Source: Euonymus europaeus (taxonomy: Eukaryota > Streptophyta > Magnoliopsida > Celastrales > Celastraceae). From it: DNA of 64,000 bases. The notes beneath the pieces are model-generated. The model was not told the origin of the DNA. It searched no databases and saw only the letters and a list, made by a program, of their open reading frames with translations. Position 1 is the stretch's first letter. The number at the start of each line of letters is the position of its first letter. The stretch is taken from positions 9,610,001 through 9,674,000 of the forward strand of contig OY756970.1 of NCBI GenBank assembly GCA_963580455.1, in the 5' to 3' direction. The position numbers were made by a program, and so were the translations under genes. Positions 36,396 to 49,180 of the stretch are shown here, one piece after another.

Positions 36396-37259
36396 TATAT
36401 TATTTCGATGCCAAAATACCAACTTTCATATGACAAATCGACAAAACCGTTTATAGCTCCTCCATAGAGTGAGTTGAGCAACTTCGGACTATCAAAGTTG
36501 CTCGGTGTACACTTTTTATGGTTCTTCTATGTCAAATTTTACGAGTATAAGCTTCCTAGATTATTTCGACGCGAAAACACCAACTTTCTTATGACAAATA
36601 GACAAAACCATTTACAGCTCCTCCATAGAGTGAGTTGAGCAACTTCGAACTATCAAAGTTGCTCGGTGTACACTTTTTATTGTTCTTTTCTGTCAAATTT
36701 TACGAGTATATGCTTCCTGGATTATTTTAATGCCAAAACCACAACTATCAATGACAAATGGACAAAACCGTTAAAAGCTACTTCATAGTGAGAGTTGAGC
36801 AATTCTGGACCATCAAAGTTGCTCGGTGTACACTTTTTATTGTTCTTCTATGTCAAATTTTACGAGTACAAGCTTCCTAGATTATTTCGATGCCAAAACA
36901 CCAACTTTCTTATGACAAATAGACAAAACCATTTATAGCTCCTCCATAGAGTGAGTTGAGCAACTTCAAACTATCAAAGTTGCTCGGTGTACACTTTTTA
37001 TTGTTCTTCTATGTCAAATTTTACGAGTATAAGCTTCCTAGATTATTTCGATGCGAAAACACCAACTTTCTTATGACAAATAGACAAAACCGTTTATAGC
37101 TCCTCTATAGAGATAGTTGAGGAACTTAGAATCATCAAAGTTGCGCGGTATACACTTTTTATTGTTCTTTTCTGTCAAATTTTACGAGTATATGCTTCCT
37201 GGATTATTTTGATGCCAAAACCCCAACTATCAATGACAAATGGACAAAACCGTTAAAAG

Positions 37260-39390
37260 CTACCTCATAGTGAGAGTTGAGGAACTCTGGACCATCAAAG
37301 TTGCTCGGTGTACACTTTTTATTGTTCTTCTATGTCAAATTTTACGAGTATAAGCTTCCTAGATTATTTCGATGCCAAAACACCAACTTTCTTATGACAA
37401 ATAGACAAAACCATTTATAGCTCCTCCATAGAGTGAGTTGAGCAACTTCGGACTATCAAAGTTGCTCGGTGTACACTTTTTATTATTCCTCTATGTCAAA
37501 TTTTACGAGTATAAGCTTCCTAGATTATTTTGATGTCAAAACACCAACTTTCTTATGACAAATAGACAAAACCATTTATAGCTCCTCCATAGACTGAGTT
37601 GAGTAACTTCGGACTATCAAAGTTGCTCGGTGTACACTTTTTATTGTTCTTCAATGTCAAATTTTACGAGTATAAGCTTCCTAGATTATTTTGATGCCAA
37701 AATACCAACTTTCTTATGACAAATAGACAAAACCGTTTATAGCTCGTGCATAGAGTGAGTTGAGCAACTTCGGACTATCAAAGTTGCTCAATGTACACTT
37801 TTTATTGTTCTTTTCTGTCAAATTTTATGAGTATATGCTTCCTGGATTATTTTGATGCCAAAACCACAACTATCAATGGCAAATGGACAAAACTATTAAA
37901 AGCTACTTCATAGTGAGAGTTGAGCAATTCCGGACCATCATAGTTGCTCGGTGTACACTTTTTATTGTTCTTCTATGTCAAATTTTACGAGTATAAGCTT
38001 CCCTGATAATTTCGATGCGAAAACACCAACTTTAAAACATAAATGGACAAAAACGTTAAAAGATCCTCCATAGAGATAGTTGAGGAACTTCGAATCATCA
38101 AAGTTGCGCGGTATACACTTTTTATTGTTCTTTTCTGTCAAATTTTACGAGTATATGCTTCCTGGATTATTTCGATGCCAATACACCAACTTTCTTATGA
38201 CAAATAGACAAAACCGTTTATAGCTCCTCCATAGAGTGAGTTAAGCAACTTCGGACTATCAAAGTTGCTCGGTTTACACTTTTTATTGTTCTTCTATGTC
38301 AAATTTTACGAGTATTCTTCTATGTCAAATTTTACGAGTATAAGCTTCCAAGATTATTTCGATGCCAAAACCCCAACTTTCGATAACAAATGGGCAAAAC
38401 AGTTTATAGCTCCTCCATAGAGTGAGTTGAGCAACTTCAGACTATCAAAGTTGCTCGTTGTACACTCTTTACTGTTCTTCTATGTCAAATTTTACGTGTA
38501 TAAGCTTCCTAGATTATTTCGATGCGAAAACACCAACTTTATAAGACAAATGAGCAAAAACGTTAAAAGATCCTCCATAGAGATAGTTGAGGAACTTCGA
38601 ATAATCAAAGTTGCTCGGTGTAAACATTTTATTGTTCTTTTCTGTCAAATTTTACGAGTATATACTTCCTGGATTATTTTGATGCCAAAACCCCAACTAT
38701 CAATGACAAATGGACAAAATCGTTAAAAGCTACTTCGTAGCGAGAGTTGAGCAATTCCGGACTATCAAAGTTGCTCGGTGTACACTTTTTATTGTTCTTC
38801 TATGTCAAATTTTACGAGTATATGCTTCCGGGATTATTTTGATGCCAAAACCCCAACTATCAATGAAAAATGGACAAAACCGTTAAAAGCTACTTCATAG
38901 TGAGAGTTGAACAATTCTGGACCATCAAAGTTGCTCGGTGTACACTTTTTATTGTTCTTCTATGTCAAATTTTACGAGTATAAGCTTCCTAGATTATTTC
39001 GATGCCGAAACACCAACTTTCTTATGAAAAATTGACAAAACCGTTTATAGCTCCTCCATAGAGTGAGTTGAGCAACTTCGGACTATCAAAGTTGCACGGT
39101 GTACACTTTTTATTGTTCTTCTATGTCAAATTTTACGTGTATAAGCTTCCTTGATAATTTCGATGCGAAAACACCTACTTTAAAACATAAATGGACAAAA
39201 ACGTTAAAAGATCCTCCATAGAGATAGTTGAGGAACTTCGAATCATCAAAGTTGCGCGGTATACACTTTTTATTGTTCTTTTCTGTTACGAGTATATGCT
39301 TCCTGGATTATTTTGATGCCAAAATCCCAACTATCAATGACAAATGGACAAAACCTGTAAAAGCTACTTCATAGTGAGAGTTGAGCAATT
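37260..39390 (+). repeat. Segment duplicated about 9.33 kb upstream (copy 2)
   Basis: Partner of 27930-30060, sharing its private indels and substitutions at a constant 9328-9329 bp offset. It carries its own later changes, for example GTTTACAC in place of GTGTACAC near 38273. Confidence 0.82.
38289..38340 (+). repeat. 26-bp internal tandem duplication, second occurrence
   Basis: Same over-long monomer as at 28961-29012, in the same neighbouring context (followed by CCAAGATT and GATAACAAATGGGC). Shared ancestry through a segmental duplication is more likely than two independent slippage events. Confidence 0.88.
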
Positions 39391-40549
39391 CCGGACCACC
39401 AAAGTTGCTCGGTGTACACTTTTTATTTTTCTTCTATGTCAAATTTTACTATTATAAGCTTCCTAGATTATTTCAATGACAATACCCCAACTTTCTATGA
39501 TAAATGGAGAAAACCGTTTTAAGCTCCACCATAGAGTGAGTTGAGCAACTTCGGACTATCAAAGTTGCACGGTGTACAATTTTTATTGTTCTTCTATGTA
39601 AAATTTTACGAGTATAAGCTTCCTAGATTATTTCGATGCCAAAACACCAACTTTCTTATGACAAATAGACAAAACCGTTTATAGCTCCTCCATAGAGTGA
39701 GTTGAGCAACTTCGGACTATCAAAGTTGCTCGGTGTACACTTTTTCTTGTTCTTTTCTTTCAAATTTTATGAGTATATGCTTCCTGGATTATTTTGATCC
39801 CAAAACCCCAACTATCAATGACAAATGGACAAAACCGTTAAAAGCTACTTCATAGTGAGAGTTGAGCAATTCTGGACCATCACAGTTGCTCGGTGTACAC
39901 TTTTTATTGTTCTTTTATGCCAAATTTTACGAGTATAAGCTTCCTAGATTATTTCGATGCCGAAACACCAACTTTCTTATGACAAATAGACAAAACCGTT
40001 TATAGCTCCTCCATAGAGTGAGTTGAGCAACTTCGGACTATCAAAGTTGCTCGGTGTACACTTTTTATTGTTCTTCTATGTCAAATTTTACGAGTATAAG
40101 CTTCCTAGATTATTTTGATGCCAAAACACCAACTTTCTTATGACAAATAGACAAAATCGTTTATAGCTTCTCCATACAGTGAGTTGAGCAACTTCGGACT
40201 TTCAAAGTTGCTCGGTGTACACTTTTTATTGTTCTTCTATATCAAATTTTACGAGTATAAGCTTCCTAGATTATTTCGATGCCAAAACCCCGATTTTCTA
40301 TGACAAATGGAGAAAAACGTTAAAAAATCCTCCATAGAGATTGTTGAGGAACTTCGAATCATCAAAGTTGCATGGTGTACACTTTTTATTGTTCTTCTAT
40401 GTCAAATTTTACGAGTATAAGCTTCCTTGATAATTTCGATGCGAAAACACCAACTTTAAAACATAAATGGACAAAAACTTTAAAATATCCTCTATAGAGA
40501 TAGTTGAGGAACTTCGAATCATCAAAGTTGCGCGGTATACACTTTTTAT

Positions 40550-42170
40550 TGTTCTTTTCTGTCAAATTTTAAGAGTATAAGCTCCTTAGATTATTTCTAT
40601 GGCAAAACACCAACTTTCTTATGACAAATAGACAAAATCGTTTATAGCTCCCCCATAGAGTGAGTTAAGCAACTTCGGACTATCAAAGTTGCTCGGTGTA
40701 CACTTTTTATTGTTCTTCTATGTCAAATTTAACGAGTATAAGCTTCCTAGATTATTTCGATGCCAAAACACCAACTTTCTTATGACAAATAGACAAAACC
40801 GTTTATAGCTCCTCCATAGAGTGAGTTGAGCAACTTCGGACTATCAAAGTTGCTCGGTGTACACTTTTTATTGTTCTTCTATGTCAAATTTTACGAGTAT
40901 AAGCTTCCTAGATTATTTCGATGTCAAAACACCCACTTTCTTATGACAAATAGACAAAACCATTTATAGCTTCTCCATAGAGTGAGTTGAGCAACTTCGG
41001 ACTATCAAAGTTGCTCGGTGTACACTTTTTAATGTTCTTCAATGTCAAATTTTACGAGTATAAGCTTCCTAGATTATTTCGATGCCAAAACACCAACTTT
41101 CTTATGACAAATAGACAAAACTGTTTATAGCTCCTTCATAGTGTGAGTTGAGCAACTTCGGACTATCAAAGTTGCTCGGTGTACACTTTTTAATGTTCTT
41201 TTCTGTCAAATTTTACGAGTATATGCTTCCTGGATTATTTCGATGCCAAAACCACAACTATCAATGACAAATGGAAAAACTGTTAAAAGTTACTTCATAG
41301 TGAGGGTTGAGCAATTCCGGACCATCATAGTTGCTCGGTGTACACTTTTTATTGTTCTTCTATGTCAAATTTTAAGAGTATAAGCTCCTTAGATTATTTC
41401 GATGGCAAAACACCAACTTTCTTATGACAAATAGACAAAATCGTTTATAGCTCCTCCATAGAGTGAGTTAAGCAACTTCGAACTATCAAAGTTGCTCGGT
41501 GTACACTTTTTATTGTTCTTCTATGTCAAATTTAACGAGTATAAGCTTCCTAGATTATTTCGATGCCAAAACACCAACTTTCTTATGACAAATAGACAAA
41601 ACCGTTTATAGCTCCTCCATAGAGTGAGTTGAGCAACTTCGGACTATCAAAGTTGCTCGGTGTACACTTTTTATTGTTCTTCTATGTCAAATTTTACGAG
41701 TATAAGCTTCCTAGATTATTTCGATGTCAAAACACCAACTTTCTTATGACAAATAGATAAAACCATTTATAGCTTCTCCATAGAGTGAGTTGAGCAACTT
41801 TGGACTATCAAAGTTGCTCGGTGTACACTTTTTAATGTTCTTCAATGTCAAATTTTACGAGTATAAGCTTCCTAGATTATTTCGATGCCAAAACACCAAC
41901 TTTCTAATGACAAATAGACAAAATCGTTTATAGCTCCTCCATAGAGTGAGTTGAGCAACTTCGGACTATCAAAGTTGCTCGGTGTACACTTTTTATTGTT
42001 CTTCTATGTCAAATTTTACGAGTATAAGCTTCCTAGATTATTTCGATGTCAAAACACCAACTTTCTTATGACAAATAGATAAAACCATTTATAGCTTCTC
42101 CATAGAGTGAGTTGAGCAACTTTGGACTATCAAAGTTGCTCGGTGTACACTTTTTAATGTTCTTCAATGT
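40550..42170 (+). repeat. Higher-order repeat: 803-bp (5-mer) unit, about two copies
   Basis: The rare TTTAAGAGTATAAGCTCCTT monomer at about 40561 recurs at 41364 (803 bp later), followed in both copies by AAATTTAACGAGTATAAGC and GATGTCAAAACACC monomers. It appears once more near 42977. Confidence 0.82.
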
Positions 42171-42760
42171 CAAATTTTACGAGTATAAGCTTCCTAGATT
42201 ATTTCGATGGCAAAACACCAACTTTCTTATGACAAATAGACAAAACCGTTTATAGCTCCTCCATAGAGTGAGTTGAGCAACTTCGGACTATCAAAGTTGC
42301 TCGGTGTACACTTTTTATTGTTCTTCTATGTCAAATTTTACGAGTATAAGCTTCCTAGATTATTTCGATGTCAAAACACCAACTTTCTTATGACAAATAG
42401 ATAAAACCATTTATAGCTTCTCCATAGAGTGAGTTGAGCAACTTTGGACTATCAAAGTTGCTCGGTGTACACTTTTTAATGTTCTTCAATGTCAAATTTT
42501 ACGAGTATAAGCTTCCTAGATTATTTCGATGGCAAAACACCAACTTTCTTATGACAAATAGACAAAACCGTTTATAGCTCCTCCATAGAGTGAGTTGAGC
42601 AACTTCGGACTATCAAAGTTGCTCGGTGTACACTTTTTATTGTTCTTCTATGTCAAATTTTACGAGTATAAGCTTCCTAGATTATTTCGATGTCAAAACA
42701 CCAACTTTCTTATGACAAATAGATAAAACCATTTATAGCTCCTTCATAGAGTGAGTTGAG
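41640..42760 (+). repeat. Dimeric higher-order repeat of 322 bp, about 3.5 copies
   Basis: The variant CGATGTCAAAACACC with AAATAGATAAAACCATTT and AGCTTCTCC recurs at 41722, 42044, 42366 and 42688, exactly 322 bp apart, alternating with a monomer marked TTTTTAATGTTCTTCAATG. The copies are nearly identical, making this one of the most recently amplified parts of the window. The last copy switches to AGCTCCTTC. Confidence 0.9.
42272..42432 (+). repeat. Representative class A satellite monomer (161 bp)
   Basis: The most frequent class. It is recognised by GAGTATAAGCTTCCTAGATT (with a HindIII site), CAACTTTCTTATGACAAATAG and CCGTTTATAGCTCCTCC, and the next unit starts GTGAGTTGAGCAACTTCGG. Because its junction supplies GAGCAACTT ahead of AAGTTGCTC, class A ends create the perfect dyad described elsewhere. 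Confidence 0.85.
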
Positions 42761-44883
42761 CAACTTCGGACTATCAAAGTTGCTTGGTGTACACTTTTTA
42801 TCGTTCTTTTCTGTCAAATTTTACGAGTATATGCTTCCTGGATTATTTTGATGCCAAAACCACAACTATCAATGACAAATGGACAAAACTGTTAAAAGCT
42901 ACTTCATAGTGAGAGTTGAGCAATTCTGGACCATCATAGTTGCTCGGTGTACACTTTTTATTGTTCTTCTATGTCAAATTTTAAGAGTATAAGCTCCTTA
43001 GATTATTTCGATGGCAAAACACCAACTTTCTTATGACAAATAGATAAAACCGTTTATAGCACCTCCATAGAGTGAGTTAAGCAACTTCGGACTATCAAAG
43101 TTGCTCGGTGTACACTTTTTATTGTTCTTCTATGTCAAATTTTACGAGTATAAGCTTCCTAGATTATTTCGATGCGAAAACACCAACTTTATAAGACAAA
43201 TGAACAAAAACGTTAAAAGATCCTCCATAGAGATAGTTGAGGAACTTCGAATAATCAAAGTTGCTCGGTGTACACTTTTTATTGTTCTTTTCTGTCAAAT
43301 TATACGAGTATATGCTTCCTGGATTATTTTGATGCCAAAACCCCAACTATCAATGACAAATGGACAAAATCGTTAAAAGCTACTTCATAGTGAGAGTTGA
43401 GCAATTCCGGACCATCAAAGTTGTTCGGTGTACACTTTTTATTGTTCTTCTATATCAAATTTTACGAGTATATGCTTCCTGTATTATTTTGATGCCAAAA
43501 CACCAACTATCAATGACAAATGGACAAAACCGTTAAAAGCTACTTCATAGTGAGAGTTGAACAATTCTGGACCATCAAAGTTGCTCGGTGTACACTTTTT
43601 ATTGTTTTTCTATGTCAAACTTTACGAGTATAAGCTTCCTAGATTATTTCGATGCCTAAACACGAACTTTCTTATGACAAATAGACAAAACCGTTTATAG
43701 CTCCTTCATAGAGTGAGTTGAGCAACTTCGGACTATCAAAGTTGCATGGTGTACACTTTTTATTGTTCTTCTATGTCAAATTTTACGAGTATAAGCTTCC
43801 TTGATAATTTTGATGCGAAAACACTAACTTTAAAACATAAATGGACAAAAACGTTAAAAGATCCTCCATAGAGATAGTTGAGGAACTTCGAATCATCAAA
43901 GTTGCGCGGTATACACTTTTTATTGTTCTTTTCTGTCAAATTTTTCGAGTGTATGCTTCCTGGATTATTTTGATGCCAAAACCCCAACAATCAATGAAAA
44001 ATGGACAAAACTGTTAAAAGCTACTTCATAGTGAGAGTTGAGCAATTCTGGACCATCAAAGTTGCTCGGTGTACACTTTTTATTGTTCTTCAATGTCAAA
44101 TTTTACGAGTATAAGCTTCCTAGATTATTTCGATGCCAAAACACCAACTTTCTTATGACAAATAGACAAAACCGTTTATAGCTCCACTATAGAGTGAGTT
44201 CAGCAACTTCGAACTATCAAAGTTGCTCGGTGTACACTTTTTATTGTTCTTCTATGTCAAATTTTACGAGTATAAGCTTTCTAGATTATTTCGATGCCAA
44301 GACACCAACTTTCTTATGACAAATAGACAAAACCGTTTATAGCTCCTCCATAGAGTAAGTTGAGCAACTTCGGACTTTCAAAGTTGCTCGGTGTACACTT
44401 TTTATTGTTCTTATATGTCAAATTTTACGAGTATAAGCTTTCTAGATTATTTCGATGCCAAGACACCAACTTTCTTGTGACAAATAGACAAAACCGTTTA
44501 TAGCTCCTCCATAGAGTAAGTTGAGCAACTTCGGACTTTCAAAGTTGCTCGGTGTACACTTTTTATTGTTCTTCTATATCAAATTTTACGAGTATAAGCT
44601 TCCTAGATTATTTCGATGCCTAAACCCCGAATTTCTATGACAAATAGAGAAAACCGTTTAAAGCTCCTCCATAGAGTAACTTGAGCAACTTCGGACCATC
44701 AAAGTTGCTCGGTGTACACTCTTTATTGTTCTTCTATGTCAAATTTTATGAGTATAACCTTCCTAGATTATTTCGATGTGAAAACACCAACTTTATAAGA
44801 CAAATGGACAAAAACGTTAAAAGATCCTCTATAGAGATAGTTGAGCAACTTCGAACTATCAAAGTTGCTCGGTGTACACTTTT

Positions 44884-47800
44884 TATTGTTCTTTTCTGTC
44901 AAATTTTACGTGTATATGCTTCCTGGATGATTTTGATGCCAAACCCCAACTATCAATGACAAATGGACAAAACAGTTAAAAGCAACTTCATAGTGAGAGT
45001 TGAGCAATTCTGGACCATCAAAGTTGCTCGGTGTACACTTTTTATTGTTCTTCTATGTCAAATTTTACGATTATAAGCTTCCTAGATTATCTTGATGCCA
45101 AAACACCAACTTTCTTATGACAAATAGACAAAACCGTTTATAGCTCCTCCATAGAGTGAGTTGAGCAACTTCGAACAATCAAAGTTGCTCGGTGTACACT
45201 TTTTATTGTTCTTCTATGTCAAATTTTACGAGTATAAGCTTCCTAGACTATTTCGATGCCAAAACACCAACTTTCTTATGACAAATAGAAAAAACCGTTT
45301 GTAGCTCCTCCATATAGTGAGTTGAGCAACTTCGTACTATCAAAGTTGCTTGGTGTACACTTTTTATTGTTCTTTTCTGTCAAATTTTAAAAGTATATGC
45401 TTCCTGAATTATTTTGATGCCAAAAGCCCAACTATCAATGACAAATGGACAAAACCGTTAAAAGCTACTTCATAGTGAGAGTTGAGCAATTTTGGACCAT
45501 CAAAGTTGCTCGGTGTACACTTTTTATTGTTCTTCTATGTCAAATTTTACGAGTATAAGCTTCCTAGATTATTTCGATGCCAAAACACCAACTTTCTTAT
45601 GACAAATAGACAAAACCGTTTATAGCTCCTCCATAGAGTGAGTTGAGCAACTTCGGACTATCAAAGTTGCTCGGTGTACACTTTTTATTGTTCTTCTATG
45701 TCAAATTTTACGAGTATAAGCTTTCTAGATTATTTCGATGCCAAGACACCAACTTTCTTATGACAAATAGACAAAACCGTTTATAGCTCCTCCATAGAGT
45801 AAGTTGAGCAACTTCGGACTTTCAAAGTTGCTCGTTGTAAACTTTTTATTGTTCTTCTATATCAAATTTTACGAGTATAAGCTTCCTAGATTATTTCGAT
45901 GCCTAAACCCCGACTTTCTATGACAAATAGAGAAAACCGTTTAAAGCTCCTCCATAGAGTAACTTGAGCAACTTCGGACCATCAAAGTTGCTCGGTGTAC
46001 ACTCTTTATTGTTCTTCTATGTCAAATTTTATGAGTATAAGCTTCCTAGATTATTTCGATGCGAAAACACCAACTTTATAAGACAAATGGACAAAAACGT
46101 TAAAATATCCTCCATAGAGATAGTTGAGAAACTTCGAATCATAAAAGTTGAGCGGTATACACTTTTTATTGTTCTTTTCTTTCAAATTTTATGAGTATAT
46201 GCTTCCTGGATTATTTTGATGCCAAAACCCAAACTATCAATGACAAATAGACAAAACCGTTAAAAGCTACTTCAAAGTGAGAGTTGAGCAATTCTGGACC
46301 ATCAAAGTTGTTCGGTGTACACTCTTTATTGTTCTTCTATGTCAAATTTTATGAGTATAAGCTTCCTAGATTATTTCGATGCGAAAACACCAACTTTATA
46401 AGACAAATGGACAAAAACGTTAAAAGATCCTCCATAGAGAGAGTTGAGGAACTTCGAATTATCTAAGTTGCTCGGTGTACACTTTTTATTGTTCTTTTCT
46501 GTCAAATTTTACGAGTATATGATTCCTGGATTATTTTGATACCAAAACCCCAACTTTCTATGACAAATGGAGAAAACCGTTTAAAGCTACTCCATAGAGT
46601 GAGTTGAGCAACTTCGGACTATCAAAGTTGCTCCTTGTACACTTTTTATTGTGCTTCTACATCAAATTTTACGAGTATAAGCTTCCTAGATTATTTCGAT
46701 GCCAAAACCCCAACTTTCTATGACAAATGGAGAAAACCGTTTAATGCTCCTCCATAGAGTGAGTTGAGCAACTTCGGACTTTCAAAGTTGCTCGTTGTAA
46801 ACTTTTTATTGTTCTTCTATATCAAATTTTACGAGTATAAGCTTCCTAGATTATTTCGATGCCTAAACCCCGACTTTCTATGACAAATAGAGAAAACCGT
46901 TTAAAGCTCCTCCATAGAGTAACTTGAGCAACTTCGGACCATCAAAGTTGCTCGGTGTACACTCTTTATTGTTCTTCTATGTCAAATTTTATGAGTATAA
47001 GCTTCCTAGATTATTTCGATGCGAAAACACCAACTTTATAAGACAAATGGACAAAAACGTTAAAATATCCTCCATAGAGATAGTTGAGAAACTTCGAATC
47101 ATAAAAGTTGAGCGGTATACACTTTTTATTGTTCTTTTCTTTCAAATTTTATGAGTATATGCTTCCTGGATTATTTTGATGCCAAAACCCAAACTATCAA
47201 TGACAAATAGACAAAACCGTTAAAAGCTACTTCAAAGTGAGAGTTGAGCAATTCTGGACCATCAAAGTTGTTCGGTGTACACTCTTTATTGTTCTTTTCT
47301 GTCAAATTTTACGTGTATATGCTTCCTGGATGATTTTGATGCCAAACCCCAACTATCAATGACAAATGGACAAAACAGTTAAAAGCAACTTCATAGTGAG
47401 AGTTGAGCAATTCTGGACCATCAAAGTTGCTCGGTGTACACTTTTTATTGTTCTTCTATGTCAAATTTTACGATTATAAGCTTCCTAGATTATCTTGATG
47501 CCAAAACACCAACTTTCTTATGACAAATAGACAAAACCGTTTATAGCTCCTCCATAGAGTGAGTTGAGCAACTTCGAACAATCAAAGTTGCTCGGTGTAC
47601 ACTTTTTATTGTTCTTCTATGTCAAATTTTACGAGTATAAGCTTCCTAGACTATTTCGATGCCAAAACACCAACTTTCTTATGACAAATAGAAAAAACCG
47701 TTTGTAGCTCCTCCATATAGTGAGTTGAGCAACTTCGTACTATCAAAGTTGCTTGGTGTACACTTTTTATTGTTCTTTTCTGTCAAATTTTAAAAGTATA

Positions 47801-49180
47801 TGCTTCCTGAATTATTTTGATGCCAAAAGCCCAACTATCAATGACAAATGGACAAAACCGTTAAAAGCTACTTCATAGTGAGAGTTGAGCAATTTTGGAC
47901 CATCAAAGTTGCTCGGTGTACACTTTTTATTGTTCTTCTATGTCAAATTTTACGAGTATAAGCTTCCTAGATTATTTCGATGCCAAAACACCAACTTTCT
48001 TATGACAAATAGACAAAACCGTTTATAGCTCCTCCATAGAGTGAGTTGAGCAACTTCGGACTATCAAAGTTGCTCGGTGTACACTTTTTATTGTTCTTCT
48101 ATGTCAAATTTTACGAGTATAAGCTTTCTAGATTATTTCGATGCCAAGACACCAACTTTCTTATGACAAATAGACAAAACCGTTTATAGCTCCTCCATAG
48201 AGTAAGTTGAGCAACTTCGGACTTTCAAAGTTGCTCGTTGTAAACTTTTTATTGTTCTTCTATATCAAATTTTACGAGTATAAGCTTCCTAGATTATTTC
48301 GATGCCTAAACCCCGACTTTCTATGACAAATAGAGAAAACCGTTTAAAGCTCCTCCATAGAGTAACTTGAGCAACTTCGGACCATCAAAGTTGCTCGGTG
48401 TACACTCTTTATTGTTCTTCTATGTCAAATTTTATGAGTATAAGCTTCCTAGATTATTTCGATGCGAAAACACCAACTTTATAAGACAAATGGACAAAAA
48501 CGTTAAAATATCCTCCATAGAGATAGTTGAGAAACTTCGAATCATAAAAGTTGAGCGGTATACACTTTTTATTGTTCTTTTCTTTCAAATTTTATGAGTA
48601 TATGCTTCCTGGATTATTTTGATGCCAAAACCCAAACTATCAATGACAAATAGACAAAACCGTTAAAAGCTACTTCAAAGTGAGAGTTGAGCAATTCTGG
48701 ACCATCAAAGTTGTTCGGTGTACACTCTTTATTGTTCTTCTATGTCAAATTTTATGAGTATAAGCTTCCTAGATTATTTCGATGCGAAAACACCAACTTT
48801 ATAAGACAAATGGACAAAAACGTTAAAAGATCCTCCATAGAGAGAGTTGAGGAACTTCGAATTATCTAAGTTGCTCGGTGTACACTTTTTATTGTTCTTT
48901 TCTGTCAAATTTTACGAGTATATGATTCCTGGATTATTTTGATACCAAAACCCCAACTTTCTATGACAAATGGAGAAAACCGTTTAAAGCTACTCCATAG
49001 AGTGAGTTGAGCAACTTCGGACTATCAAAGTTGCTCCTTGTACACTTTTTATTGTGCTTCTACATCAAATTTTACGAGTATAAGCTTCCTAGATTATTTC
49101 GATGCCAAAACCCCAACTTTCTATGACAAATGGAGAAAACCGTTTAATGCTCCTCCATAGAGTGAGTTGAGCAACTTCGG
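44884..49180 (+). repeat. Higher-order repeat: 2403-bp (15-mer) unit, about 1.8 copies
   Basis: 44884-47286 is repeated from 47287 to about 49180. Private variants at a constant 2403-bp offset include CGTGTATATGCTTCCTGGATG (44909/47312), TTTTAAAAGTATATGC (45387/47790), TGCTCCTTGTACAC (46630/49033) and ATTGTGCTTCTACATC (46650/49053). Inside the first copy, about 500 bp from 46770 is itself a 960-bp-offset duplicate of the region from 45810, so the larger duplication followed a smaller one. Confidence 0.88.
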
